Shown: positions 37,305 through 46,968 of the stretch, piece by piece
Layout: each line of letters begins with the position of its first letter
How positions within the stretch are numbered: position 1 is the stretch's first letter
Source of the DNA: Bog-793 sp035625025
GTDB taxonomy: Bacteria > Actinomycetota > Acidimicrobiia > Acidimicrobiales > Bog-793
Length of the DNA: 64,000 nt
Assembly: GCA_035625025.1 (NCBI GenBank)
Contig: DASPQJ010000015.1
Coordinates: 1-64,000, forward strand
Direction of reading: 5' to 3'
Notes under the pieces: generated by a model
The model's database searches: none
Seen by the model: only the letters and a program-made list of their open reading frames with translations
What the model was told of the DNA's origin: nothing
Program-made: the position numbers and the translations under genes

Positions 37305-38742
37305 AGCTCCTCCCCTGCGACGACGGCGACGTCGGCCGTGACCCGGAGCGCCAGGCGACCCGCGGCCGCCGGAAGATCGGCGAGGTCAACAAGGACCGAA
37401 CCGTCGGCGGGGAGGCGCAAGGGCCCGAGACCGGCGAGAGTTCCCTTGAGCGGCCGGATCCATACCGTCGCGGGATGCGCCGTGAAGTTCGCCACGGTCA
37501 CGAACTCGGAGACCCGCGGGTCGCTCTGCCCGCCGATGAGCACCCAGTCGTCGGCGGGGGCAGTGACCCCCGACGTGATCGTGAACCCAACGGGCAGCGC
37601 CGGAAGAAGGAACAGGGAACGGCGTCGGCGCTGGGCGGCGTTCTTGGCCCGCGGGGCAGTCGTCTTGAGAGCGGACCCGACGAGGACCTCGCGGGCCGCC
37701 ACGATCGGCGCGTCATTGAGCGAGGTGACCACTGCCCAGCGCACCGCGGTCACAGACTCGTCTCCCGCGGGCACGTAGCGCGTCGTCGCGCCGGGGGCGA
37801 GCGCCAGCGTGATCTCGCCGATCCCGTTCGGCCCACCGAGGCGGATCTCGACGTCGGCCGGGCGTTTCCCGGGGTCCATGAGGTCGAACGCCTGCGACGC
37901 CGAGGCGCCACCCGACGTGGGCGCGAAGAACCACCGGGTCGAGGGCCGCGTGGCCGAGCCCTGGAGCGCGCTGAGCGCGACGCCGCGGTTCTCCACGGTG
38001 TCGCTCGCCCCGACGACGATCCCACCGCCCGACGAGCGCACCGTCGCCGAGACGAACCGACGGAACGGCAGCGAGTGGGCGGCGAAAAGGACGACGACGT
38101 GGCCGGCCGCGACGAGCACCCCCTGGAAGGCGGGGGGCGATTCCGGTCCGAGCGGCGTCGCGAAGGACACGTTGGCGACGGCGGGAGTCGAGCCCGGGTT
38201 GTAGAGCGAAATGGCGAGGTTGTTGCGCGCCGCCGTGCTCCCGACCGCGAGGTACTGGGTCGACGCCGCCTGTCGGGCGCACGGCGCGGCGTCCGGACCG
38301 AGGGCCCCCTGGACGAGCTCGACGACCGAGAAGCCGTTGCCGTCGACGACGACCCGTACCGCGGCGACGGACGTGCCGTGAACGTGCGATAAGCCAACGA
38401 CCGACTCGTGGTCGGCCGGAACGGCGACCTTCTCGGTTGACCCGGCACCCGAAGCGAGAACTATCGTCACCTCGGCCGTGGCTGGGCGAGGCCCACGGTT
38501 GGCGATTGCGATCGACGACGCCTCGTGCGGCACCCCGACCGGCAATGGACCGGCGCAGAACCACGCCGTCGAGTGCGCCCCCGGCAGACCGTCCGTTTCG
38601 GCCGCGAGCGATCCAGAGGCCGGATGACCCGTCGCGGGGCGGATGAGCACGCTGGCGGCGCCGGCGAGCACGAGCGCGGCGAGCACGGCCACGACGACCG
38701 GCAGACGACGCGGCTCGCCCGGCACGGCACCGTTCGTGACCG

Positions 38743-41685
38743 TCACGACTCCGCTCCGGCTCGTTCGGGATCCCGGGTTGCGCCGGGCGCCCCGCCGCCG
38801 GTCCCCGCGCCCCGCTCCCGCCGGCGGCGACGGCGCCGGTGGACCGCGACCACCGCGGCGGCCAGCCAGCCACCAAGCGCCGCCACGACGCCGAGGGACC
38901 GCAACGGCGCCGGCGTCGCGCCGCCCGGAGGGGCGAACGCCTCGTCGGCGGAGGCTCGCCAGTCCACGTTCTCAAACAGATACGTCCCCCCCTCGCTCGG
39001 CAGCTCCCGCAGGTCCTGCTGGTTTGCCAACGCGGCGATGAGGCCCGACGGCGGAGGCGCCGGTGTCGCGGTCTGGACGCCCGTCAGCACCGGCGCGAAC
39101 GCCGTCGGGATGATGACAAGAAAGACCCCGCCCGCGCTGAGGAGCCTTCCGAGCTCGACCGTGTGCCCGAGCTCCGCGTCGGAGACCGCCGCGGTGAGCA
39201 TCGCCCCGACGCCGGGGTTGGCGTTGGGCCACAGTGCCGTGGCATCCGGCAGGCCGGTCAGCGTGAGCGCCGCCTCGAGGCCCGGACGAATCTGCCATCC
39301 CTTGAGCGGCAGGGCGAGCGGCGCGCCCAGCCAGAGCTCGCGGGCAACGACCACGGTGCCGTTCCTTCCGACGCTCGCCGCCAGCACCGAGTCATAGCCG
39401 ATCTCGGGAAGATTCCACCGACCGCCCCAGGCTTCGGCGAGCACCGGCAACAAGCCGGCCAGGGCGACGACGGCAAAAACCATCGTCGCGAGCTGACGCC
39501 AGCCGAGTCGCGAGCCCGACACCTCGCGCGTCATCGACGCGACCCCGAGCCCGACGAGCACCGCGACGCACGACGCCGCCGGCGCGACAAGTTCACGATC
39601 CGCGCCGCCCCCCGCGCCGAGCCAGCCCTCCCCCGCGACCCAGGCGAACGCGAAAGTCGCCAGCGCAACACCCCACCACCGCACGCCCCAGGCGAAGCGA
39701 TCGGCACGGGCGACCACGAGGACGAAGAGCGCCGCCGCCACGAACGCGTAGCTGAGAGGACCGCGACCGATCGGACCGAGGTCGAAACGCAGCAACGCCG
39801 CGACGTTCGGCACCCCCGAGCCCGTCGTCGCGACGCCGGCGACGACGCTCCAGCGGGCGCCCGACTGGAAGAAGGTGACCGACCACGGGAAGCAGAGCAC
39901 GAAGGCGACGACGACCGATCCGGCCGCGACGACGAGGCCGCGCAGCGAGCGCCGGCCCGGCGTCATCCCACCGAGCGCGAACGAGACGCCGACGATTGCG
40001 ACCGCGGCGACGAGCAGGACGAGGACCGCCGCCGGAGCGAACGACGCGATGAGAGCGACGAGCACGCCGAGACTGAGGCACTCCTCGACCGTACGACGCG
40101 ACCGGATCGGGACCGGCTCCGCGCCGAAGGGCGGCAGCGTCGTCGCCCGGCCGAGCCGGGAGAGCATCCAGGGCATCCCCCCGTAGACGACGAGGGCCTG
40201 GAGATCCCCGCGAGCGAGGTCGTTCCAGACGAGCGGCAGGAACAGGTAGGTCACCCCGGCGGCGAACGAGGCGGACCGCGGGCCGAGCGGGCGGACTAGA
40301 CGCACGACGCCGAACACGCCGGCGACGACCGCGAGGACCATCCCGACCTTCAAGACGACCCCCATCGAACCGGCGGCGACGAGACCGGCGAGCCCGAGGA
40401 TCGCGAACGCCGGCGAGACCGGACCCACCGGCTGGGTCCCCCGATCCGTCGTCCCACCGAGGTAGGTGGCGATGAGGTGGAAAGGCTCCGGAATCGGCAG
40501 GTAGCCGCCGACGAGCGGCAGGTGGCCGGTGAGCAACAAGCGCGACCCGCACACGGCGACGAAACCGGCGAGGAGAGCGCAGACGGTCATCCAACGCGGG
40601 CGGCGGCGGCCAGCGACGACGTCGCGGGCCCGCTGTTCCCTGTCGCCGTGACGGCCGGTCCAGCGCAGGACCAGTGCCTCGAGGCGGACCCGCGCCGCCC
40701 GCAGGAAACGAAAGGATCGGCGCGCGGCGAGACGGAGCACGACCCGGTCAGGCACCCGACGGGTCGCGCCGACGGCCGCCCGGGCACCGCTGAGGTCCCG
40801 CGCCGGGGCGAGGTTCCAACGCCAGGCGTCGATGACCTCGCGGGCGCGGCGACTCCGGCCGATCAGCGCGAAGTACACGACTTCGAGGACGCTCAGGCAG
40901 GCGAACTGAATCATGATTCCCGTCCGCCGGGTCGGACCGTAGTTCTTCAGGGTCGCGCGCAGCATGTGGCGCCACTGCAGGGCCCGGGCCTCCGGCAACG
41001 GTCGGCGGCGCCCCGCGGTCGCCTCGAGGTGACGGACGGTCGCGAGCGGGGTCACCATGACGCGAGCGCCGGCGATCCGGGCCCGCCAGGAGAGGTCGAT
41101 GTCCTCGCCGAGCATCGAGATCTGCGGGTCGAATCCACCGATGGCGACGAACAGGTCGGCCCGTACGAGCATGCATCCGCCCGGAACCGCGAAGACCTCG
41201 CGCGGTTCGTCGTGCTGGGCCTGGTCGAATTCTCGGCGCTCGACCCGACGCACCGGTGCCCCAAAGCGGTCCATGCTGAGTCCGAGCTGCAGGATGCGGT
41301 CCGGCTCCGCCGCGTCGACGAGCTTCGGACCGACGATCCCGGCGTTAGAGCGGATCGCCTCCTCGACCATCGCTCGGACGGCGTCGGGATCGAGGACGAC
41401 GTCGTCGTGGCAGAAAAGGAAGTACGTCGCGCCCTCGACCACCTCGAGCACGGCATTGGCACTCGGCCCGAAACCGTGGTTCTCCTCGAGCCGGGTGATG
41501 TAGAAGCCGGGCGCGACCGCCGCGACGCGCGCCGCGAGCGGTTCGGTGCTGGCCGCGTCGACGACGAGCGTCGTCAGGTTCGCGTAGTCCTGCGCCACGA
41601 GCGCGGCGAGACACCTCTCGAACCACGGTCCGGAATCGGAGGCTACGAGGACGGCGACCACCGGTGGCGCGTGATCCTCCGGCAT
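38743..41685 (-). CDS. Large membrane glycosyltransferase family 2 protein
   Basis: At 980 residues, the first 300 form a GT-A glycosyltransferase: V-A-V-L-V-A-S-D-S-G, T-L-V-V-D-A-A-S, the metal-binding H-D-D-V-V-L-D near 95 and G-E-D-I-D-L-S-W-R near 190. The remaining two thirds hold about a dozen membrane segments and a C-terminal basic tail (R-R-R-R-R-R). This architecture is typical of actinobacterial cell-wall glycosyltransferases next to DUF5719 proteins. The ATG at 41685 is chosen since the 28-codon extension has no homology-like content. It is translationally coupled to the DUF5719-like gene. Confidence 0.85.
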   Translation of the reverse strand: MPEDHAPPVVAVLVASDSGPWFERCLAALVAQDYANLTTLVVDAASTEPLAARVAAVAPGFYITRLEENHGFGPSANAVLEVVEGATYFLFCHDDVVLDPDAVRAMVEEAIRSNAGIVGPKLVDAAEPDRILQLGLSMDRFGAPVRRVERREFDQAQHDEPREVFAVPGGCMLVRADLFVAIGGFDPQISMLGEDIDLSWRARIAGARVMVTPLATVRHLEATAGRRRPLPEARALQWRHMLRATLKNYGPTRRTGIMIQFACLSVLEVVYFALIGRSRRAREVIDAWRWNLAPARDLSGARAAVGATRRVPDRVVLRLAARRSFRFLRAARVRLEALVLRWTGRHGDREQRARDVVAGRRRPRWMTVCALLAGFVAVCGSRLLLTGHLPLVGGYLPIPEPFHLIATYLGGTTDRGTQPVGPVSPAFAILGLAGLVAAGSMGVVLKVGMVLAVVAGVFGVVRLVRPLGPRSASFAAGVTYLFLPLVWNDLARGDLQALVVYGGMPWMLSRLGRATTLPPFGAEPVPIRSRRTVEECLSLGVLVALIASFAPAAVLVLLVAAVAIVGVSFALGGMTPGRRSLRGLVVAAGSVVVAFVLCFPWSVTFFQSGARWSVVAGVATTGSGVPNVAALLRFDLGPIGRGPLSYAFVAAALFVLVVARADRFAWGVRWWGVALATFAFAWVAGEGWLGAGGGADRELVAPAASCVAVLVGLGVASMTREVSGSRLGWRQLATMVFAVVALAGLLPVLAEAWGGRWNLPEIGYDSVLAASVGRNGTVVVARELWLGAPLALPLKGWQIRPGLEAALTLTGLPDATALWPNANPGVGAMLTAAVSDAELGHTVELGRLLSAGGVFLVIIPTAFAPVLTGVQTATPAPPPSGLIAALANQQDLRELPSEGGTYLFENVDWRASADEAFAPPGGATPAPLRSLGVVAALGGWLAAAVVAVHRRRRRRRERGAGTGGGAPGATRDPERAGAES

Positions 41686-42103
41686 CGGGCATTTCACGCT
41701 AGCCGGGGTGACACCGTCACGCTGGACCGTCGCTGAGCCGGCTCGAGGAGACCACTGGACAAGACCCACTTGGGCGTCATCGAGCCGTCGGGTCTCTTCG
41801 GGTCCTCGGGGGACTGTCGGATCGCGCCGCGATCCGACAGTCCCCCGAGGACCTGGCGCACCATCACCGAGCAGATGACGCCGGCGAACGGAGAAACGAC
41901 CCTTCCCGGAAGGGAGGAGACCGGAGAAGTCCTGTCACGGAGAGCTCGCGGCACTGCTCGGCGGGAAAGGCCGGCCCGAGTCGTCCGGGACGAGCCGGCA
42001 GAAGGCCGCCGCCCCGAGGAGCTGGCGACCTCGGTTCGATTTCTGCCCCCTGACCCCATCGCGGCGGGTGAAGGCAAGCCGCGCGCATCCTCAGATGCTT
42101 CGT
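41686..42103. other. Intergenic region with a long palindrome
   Basis: This is the largest gap in the minus-strand operon block (418 bases). It contains the perfect 53-base palindrome listed separately and a small 7-bp hairpin (CCCTTCC-C-GGAAGGG) near 41900-41920. I see no gene: the open frames here have non-coding composition. The promoter of the large GT2 gene is probably between the palindrome and 41685. Confidence 0.6.
41801..41853. repeat. Perfect 53-base palindrome (26-base arms, 1-base centre)
   Basis: Bases 41801-41826 are the exact reverse complement of 41828-41853, with C at 41827 between them. The arms are GC-rich. It lies 116 bases upstream of the large GT2 start and 250 bases past the stop of the upstream SDR gene. 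No T-run follows in either direction, so it is not a standard terminator; it might act as a factor-independent hairpin, a protein-binding palindrome, or be an assembly fold-back artefact. Confidence 0.9.
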
Positions 42104-43000
42104 TCAGAGTCTCTCGACGCGCTCCCGCCAGGCCGCGAGCACGTCGACGAGCGTCTCACCCAAAGGAATCTCCGGCTTCCAACCGGAGAGCGCGGCGAAC
42201 CGACGCCCGTCCCCGACGAGGACCGGCAGGTCGACGGGTCGGACGAGCGCCGGGTCCTCGACCGGCGTGACCGGGCCCGCGGCGAGGGCGATGATCTGTT
42301 CGAGCACGGCTGAGATCGACACCGCCCGGCCCGAGCAGACGTTGTAGACATCGCCGGCGACGCCGAGCTCGGCGAGGAGCCGGTAGGCCCGGACGACGTC
42401 GCGCACGTCGGTGAAGTCCCGCGCCGGAGTGAGGTTGCCGACACGCACCTCACGCGAGCCGGCCCGTTCCGCTTCGACCACTCGTCGGGCGAGGGCCGAG
42501 ACGACGAAGGAATCGGCCTGGCCGGGCCCGACATGATTGAACGGCCGGACCCGCACGACCTCGAGTCCTCGGCCGAGGAAAGCCTGGAGCCCGAGGTACT
42601 CCGCCGCGACCTTGCTCGCGGCGTACGGCGTCACCGGCCGCAGGGGTGCGTCCTCGTCCACGGGAGCGTTCCCGGCGAGCCCGTAGACCTCGGCCGAACT
42701 GACGAGGAGGACCCGCGGTCGGGGCGCGAGCTTCCTTGCCACCTCGAGGAGGACGAGCGTGCCGAGCGCGTTCACCCGGAAGGTCTCGGCGGGCGCCTCC
42801 CAGGAACGCCCGACGTGCGTCAGACCGGCGAGGTGGTAGATGACGTCCGGTCGCGCCCGCGAGGCCTCGCGCGCGACGACCTCCTCGTCGGCGATGTCGA
42901 ACTCGTCGCGCAGGGGGTAGACCTCGTCGCCACAGGCCTCAAGGTGACGGGTGAGCCACGTCCCGACGAAACCGGATGCCCCGGTGACGAACGTCCGCAC
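42104..43000 (-). CDS. NAD-dependent epimerase/dehydratase (GDP-mannose 4,6-dehydratase or Rmd-like)
   Basis: This 298-residue extended SDR has G-A-S-G-F-V-G-T-W-L at the start for NAD(P) binding, S-S-A-E-V-Y-G, the catalytic Y-A-A-S-K near 131 and V-R-P-F-N-H-V-G-P-G-Q near 155. The last motif is typical of GDP-4-keto-6-deoxymannose reductases and GDP-mannose dehydratases. It would provide a deoxy-sugar nucleotide for the glycosyltransferases in the same operon. The start is GTG with GGAGGG seven bases upstream. Confidence 0.82.
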   Translation of the reverse strand: MRTFVTGASGFVGTWLTRHLEACGDEVYPLRDEFDIADEEVVAREASRARPDVIYHLAGLTHVGRSWEAPAETFRVNALGTLVLLEVARKLAPRPRVLLVSSAEVYGLAGNAPVDEDAPLRPVTPYAASKVAAEYLGLQAFLGRGLEVVRVRPFNHVGPGQADSFVVSALARRVVEAERAGSREVRVGNLTPARDFTDVRDVVRAYRLLAELGVAGDVYNVCSGRAVSISAVLEQIIALAAGPVTPVEDPALVRPVDLPVLVGDGRRFAALSGWKPEIPLGETLVDVLAAWRERVERL

Positions 43001-43044
43001 CGCGCCTCCCTCCTGAACGCCACGCTAATTCCTGCCGATCCGGC

Positions 43045-44205
43045 TCAGCTTCGCCCCAGCGCCCCCCGGAACGCCGCCACGTGGCCGGCGGCCGAGCGCG
43101 CCCAGGTGAACTCGCGGGCCCGGGCGAGCCCCTCGACCCGACGCGCCGTCGCTCCCGGCCCGCCGGTCAGCGCGGCATCGAGAGCCGCGACGAGCGAGGC
43201 GGGGTCGTCCGGATCGACGAGGAGAGCCGCCGGCCCGGCGAGCTCCGCCATCGCCGTTCCCCGCGAGGTCACGAGCGGCGCGCCACAGGCGAGCGCCTCG
43301 AGGGCCGGCAAACCGAACCCTTCGGCGAACGACGGGTAGGCGACGGTCGCGGCGCGCCGCAGCAGCGCCGGGACTCCCATCGCCTCGACGTAGCCGAGCC
43401 GGACGACCCGGTCCCGATGGCGTGCCGACCGGAGCGCGTCCTCCAGTCCGTCGCTCCCCCAACCCGACGGCCCGGCGAGCACCAGGGTGAGACCGGGATG
43501 ACCGCCTGCTATGGCGTCGAACGCCGCCACGAGCGCGGGGATGTTCTTCCGCGGCTCGACCGTCCCGAGGTGGAGCACGTACGGCTCGACGACACCGAGG
43601 TGCGCGAGCACGGTCGCGTCCGCGCCGGGAACCGGCTCTTCGGGGCCGAACGCCCGGTGGTCGAGGCCGTGCGGCACGACGTGGACGGCGGCGCGCGGGC
43701 TGTAGAGCTCCCGGAAGCGACGGGCGGTCGTCTCGCTCACGCAGATCACCGCGGCGGCGATCGTCGCGGCCCGGCGCAGAGCCCGCCGGAAATAGACGAC
43801 CTTGGCCCGCTCGTGCCACTCCGGGTGGTCGACCATCGTCAGGTCGTGGACCGTGACGACGGCCGGCAGGTTCAGCCGAACGGGCAACGAGTAGTGCGGC
43901 CCGAAGAAAACCACCGCTCCGGGGCAGCTGCGTCGCAGGGTCGCGGACAATCGCATCTCTCCGTACAGGAGGCGCAGCGGGCGGCGGTCGGGCGCCGTGG
44001 CGACGACGGCGCAGCCCGGCGCGACGGCTCGCCAGCGCGCCCCGTCGGACCGTCGCGTGACGAGATCGAGCGCGACATCGCCCCGGCGCGCCAGCGCGCC
44101 GACGACGGCCACCGTGTACTGGCCGGCACCGACCGGACGGCCCGGCACCGCCGTCACATCGACCGCGACCCCAATCCGGCGGACGGGTGAGCCGCCCCCG
44201 CTCAC
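43045..44205 (-). CDS. Glycosyltransferase family 4 protein
   Basis: This 386-residue GT-B enzyme has G-A-G-Q-Y-T in the N-terminal domain, V-V-T-V-H-D-L-T near 120 and L-G-T-V-E-P-R-K-N near 210. The nucleotide-sugar motif F-A-E-G-F-G-L-P-A-L-E-A-L-A near 295 has the conserved E-x7-E pair. The GTG start at 44205 overlaps the stop of the preceding glycosyltransferase (GTGA). A longer frame back to 45009 is a shadow. It probably transfers a sugar, mannose or rhamnose, to an envelope glycan. Confidence 0.85.
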   Translation of the reverse strand: MSGGGSPVRRIGVAVDVTAVPGRPVGAGQYTVAVVGALARRGDVALDLVTRRSDGARWRAVAPGCAVVATAPDRRPLRLLYGEMRLSATLRRSCPGAVVFFGPHYSLPVRLNLPAVVTVHDLTMVDHPEWHERAKVVYFRRALRRAATIAAAVICVSETTARRFRELYSPRAAVHVVPHGLDHRAFGPEEPVPGADATVLAHLGVVEPYVLHLGTVEPRKNIPALVAAFDAIAGGHPGLTLVLAGPSGWGSDGLEDALRSARHRDRVVRLGYVEAMGVPALLRRAATVAYPSFAEGFGLPALEALACGAPLVTSRGTAMAELAGPAALLVDPDDPASLVAALDAALTGGPGATARRVEGLARAREFTWARSAAGHVAAFRGALGRS

Positions 44206-45335
44206 GGGGCCACTCCCAAAAGTCGCCGCCACACGGCGAGGTGGCCCGCGGCCGCGGCCCGCCAGGTGAGCAGGTCGACACGGGCGCGTCCTGCCGCGAC
44301 GAGGCGGGTCCGCAGATCCTCCGCCGCGCTCACGCGGACGAGCCCCTCGGCGATCGCCTCGACGTCGTAGGGGTCGACCTCGTAGGCGGTGCCGGCGGAG
44401 CTCGGGACGGCGCTGGCGACGACCGGGGTGCCGGCGCGCATCGCCTCGACGACCGGGAGGCCGAAACCCTCGACGAGCGGCACGTACACGACGAGGTGCG
44501 CCCCCGCGTAGAGGCCGGCGAGCACGGGGTCGGAAACCGGCCCGGTGAAGACGACCCCTGCCTGCGGGGTCGCAGTCGGGTCGCCCCACCCCGGCGGTCC
44601 GACGATGACGAGCGGCCCCGGCGCGGCGTGGCGCTGTCGGACGATGGCGTACGCCGCCACGAGACGGGCGAGGTTCTTCCTCGGTTCGAGCGTCCCGACT
44701 GCCAATAGGTAGTCGCTCCCGACGCCGAGGCGGGCGAGGACCCCGTGCGCCGCGGCCTCGTCGGCCGGCGCGAGATGGTCCGAGCCCTCCTCGACGACTG
44801 CGATGCGGTCGTCGGCGACGCCGACTCCCGCTTCCCGCAGGGCGTGGGCCGTCGCCTCCGACGGGACGATGACGCAGGCGGCGCGCCGGGCGACACGGCG
44901 CAGGGCCCGCTCGTGCCAACGGCGACCGTGCGCCGGGTACGCCTCCGGCAAGGTTCGCCAGGCGAGGTCGTGGATCGCGGCGGTGAGCGGCGCCGCGGCC
45001 GGCGGGCAAGCCGACGAGGTGGCGTGCACGATCGCGGCGTCACGTCCGACGCGCCCGAACCCGGCGCCCCAGGCGCGCACGAGCACCGCGGCCGGCCACG
45101 GCGAGGTGCGGACGGGAAACCCGAGATCGTCGAGGGGATCGGGACGCTCGCGGGGTCGCGAGGCGTACAGACGGCAGTGCGGCCGGTCGGCCTCAGCGAG
45201 CGAAGCGAGCCCGCCGAGAAGGGCGCGCGTGTACGTCCCGATGCCGCCCGGGACCGCCCGCCGGAGTTGCTCGACGACGAGGACGACGCCCGCGGCAAGC
45301 CGATCGTCCGGGCCCCCGACGGGGCGCGCCCTCAT
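44202..45335 (-). CDS. Glycosyltransferase family 4 protein
   Basis: This 377-residue GT-B enzyme is related in layout to its downstream neighbour: G-G-I-G-T-Y-T near 31, A-A-I-H-D-L-A-W near 119, V-G-T-L-E-P-R-K-N near 216, and V-E-G-F-G-L-P-V-V-E-A-M near 290. The ATG overlaps the cofE stop by four bases (ATGA), so F420 and glycan genes are translated as one unit. Donor and acceptor are unknown. Confidence 0.85.
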   Translation of the reverse strand: MRARPVGGPDDRLAAGVVLVVEQLRRAVPGGIGTYTRALLGGLASLAEADRPHCRLYASRPRERPDPLDDLGFPVRTSPWPAAVLVRAWGAGFGRVGRDAAIVHATSSACPPAAAPLTAAIHDLAWRTLPEAYPAHGRRWHERALRRVARRAACVIVPSEATAHALREAGVGVADDRIAVVEEGSDHLAPADEAAAHGVLARLGVGSDYLLAVGTLEPRKNLARLVAAYAIVRQRHAAPGPLVIVGPPGWGDPTATPQAGVVFTGPVSDPVLAGLYAGAHLVVYVPLVEGFGLPVVEAMRAGTPVVASAVPSSAGTAYEVDPYDVEAIAEGLVRVSAAEDLRTRLVAAGRARVDLLTWRAAAAGHLAVWRRLLGVAP

Positions 45336-46036
45336 CGGAACAGGTCCTCACCGGGGGGGCGCACGATCTCGGCCGCGACCGAGGATTCCCGCAACCACGA
45401 CGCATCGGCGCCGCGCACGATCGCCACCGGCACGTGGGCAGCCTTGCCCATGACGAGCTCGGCCGCGGCGGCGATCTCGTCGGCGATGCACATTTCGGTG
45501 GCGACGAGCAACCTCCCGGAGCCGTCGAGCGAGCCGCGCAGATCGACTATCGCGGCGACACCGGCGCAGCCGATCGCCACGTCGACGAGGCCCCGGCGCC
45601 AGGCGCGCCCGAACGTGTCGGAGACGATCACCCCGACCTCGAGGCCGCGTCGGGCGCGGATCGCGGCGCGGATGCCCCGCGCCGAGCGATCGGGGTCGAC
45701 CGGCAACAGCACGGCGAAACCCTCCTCGACGTTGGACAGGTCGACGCCCGAGCTCGCGCAGACGAACCCGTGACGGGTCTCCGTCACGACGAGCTCGCCG
45801 CGCCGCCGCAAGATGCGTCGGGCCTCGGATTCGGCGAGTCGGCGTTTCGCCTCGGGATCGGCCGGGTCGACCGGCACGAGGCGGCCTTCGGCCTTGGAGA
45901 CGATCTTCTGGGTGACGACGACGATGTCGCCCCCCTCGAGCGGCGCCTGCGCCGCGAGGAGTTCGCCGAGGTTCGAACCGGGGACGATCTCCGGAAATCC
46001 CGGGACGCCGATCACCGCGAGCGACGGCGCCGTCAT
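45332..46036 (-). CDS. cofE: Coenzyme F420-0:L-glutamate ligase
   Basis: CofE adds L-glutamates to F420-0. The 234-residue protein covers the ligase domain only: I-V-V-V-T-Q-K-I-V-S-K-A-E-G near 38-51, V-E-E-G-F-A-V-L-L-P-V-D-P-D, and I-V-S-D-T-F-G-R-A-W-R-R near 137-148. The C-terminal nitroreductase-like domain found in mycobacterial FbiB is absent. Its ATG overlaps the cofD stop (ATGA). F420 supports redox enzymes common in Acidimicrobiia. Confidence 0.93.
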   Translation of the reverse strand: MTAPSLAVIGVPGFPEIVPGSNLGELLAAQAPLEGGDIVVVTQKIVSKAEGRLVPVDPADPEAKRRLAESEARRILRRRGELVVTETRHGFVCASSGVDLSNVEEGFAVLLPVDPDRSARGIRAAIRARRGLEVGVIVSDTFGRAWRRGLVDVAIGCAGVAAIVDLRGSLDGSGRLLVATEMCIADEIAAAAELVMGKAAHVPVAIVRGADASWLRESSVAAEIVRPPGEDLFR

Positions 46037-46968
46037 GGCTGGCCCGCGACCGAGCTGAGCGCGACCCGGGCGAGCTCTGCCGCGACCTCGGGCGTGCGCA
46101 TCACCGTGTCGGCCACGACGGCATCGACGCCGACGGCCGAGACTCGCCCGCCGAGAACCGCGTCCGCGCGGTCGATGACGAGACGTCCCACGTACGGCGA
46201 GAGAAGTTGCGCGACGCCGACCGCCGACGACTCGTGGCCGAGTTCGGCGAGGAGGTGGTCGGCGGGACCTTTCAGGGCCCGCCCGGCGACGATCGGCGAC
46301 ACGGCGACGACCCGCTCCCGACGGCGCGCGAGAACCTCGCCGATCCCGGGGACCGCGAGGATCGGGGCGATCGAAAGCAGCGGGTTCGACGGCGCGAGCA
46401 CGATTGCTTCGGCTGCGGCCAGCGCCGCGACGACCCCCGGCGCCGGAAAGGCCGACGCGGCACCCCGGTAGTCAATCGACTCCACGGCGACCTGGTGGCG
46501 CAGCCGGACGAAGTACTCCTGGAAGTCGACCTCGCCACCACCCGCCAGCCGGAGCCGCGTCCGCACTGCGTCGTCGCTCATCGGCACCAGGCGGAATCGC
46601 AGTCCCCACGCCTCGGCGATCTCGGCGGTCACCTCGCTCAGCGCGGCGCCCGCGGCGAGTCGGACGGTCCGGAACAGGTGGGTCGCGAGGTCCCTGTCGC
46701 CCAGCCGGAACCACGTCGGGAGGCGGTAGCGCTCGAGCGCCTCCATCGTCCGGAACGAGTCCCCCGCCAGCCCCCAGCCCGTCTCGGGATTCGCCGCCCC
46801 GGCGAGCGTGTAGGTGACCGTGTCGAGGTCCGGGCTGACGTGCAGTCCGTGCAGGGTCGCGTCGTCGCCGGTGTTGCCGACGACAGTGATCTCGGGCTCG
46901 GCGACGATCCGGACCAGCCCCTCGATGAAGCGTGCCGCCCCGACCCCGCCGGCGAGGACGACGATCAT
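46033..46968 (-). CDS. cofD: 2-phospho-L-lactate (or phosphoenolpyruvate) transferase CofD/FbiA
   Basis: CofD joins the lactate or enolpyruvate moiety to the deazaflavin FO. The 311-residue protein begins M-I-V-V-L-A-G-G-V-G-A-A-R-F, the family start, and has V-V-G-N-T-G-D-D near 37-44 and L-A-P-S-N-P-L-L-S-I near 178. A-T-G at 46968 overlaps the epimerase stop. A longer frame back to 47361 is a shadow of the epimerase gene. In actinobacteria the donor is often phosphoenolpyruvate, giving dehydro-F420; which applies here is not visible. Confidence 0.93.
   Translation of the reverse strand: MIVVLAGGVGAARFIEGLVRIVAEPEITVVGNTGDDATLHGLHVSPDLDTVTYTLAGAANPETGWGLAGDSFRTMEALERYRLPTWFRLGDRDLATHLFRTVRLAAGAALSEVTAEIAEAWGLRFRLVPMSDDAVRTRLRLAGGGEVDFQEYFVRLRHQVAVESIDYRGAASAFPAPGVVAALAAAEAIVLAPSNPLLSIAPILAVPGIGEVLARRRERVVAVSPIVAGRALKGPADHLLAELGHESSAVGVAQLLSPYVGRLVIDRADAVLGGRVSAVGVDAVVADTVMRTPEVAAELARVALSSVAGQP

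Noticed and set aside
43045..45009. 654-residue frame suggesting a fused glycosyltransferase
   Set aside because: The first 270 residues are a shadow of the neighbouring GT4 gene; the true start overlaps its stop at 44205.
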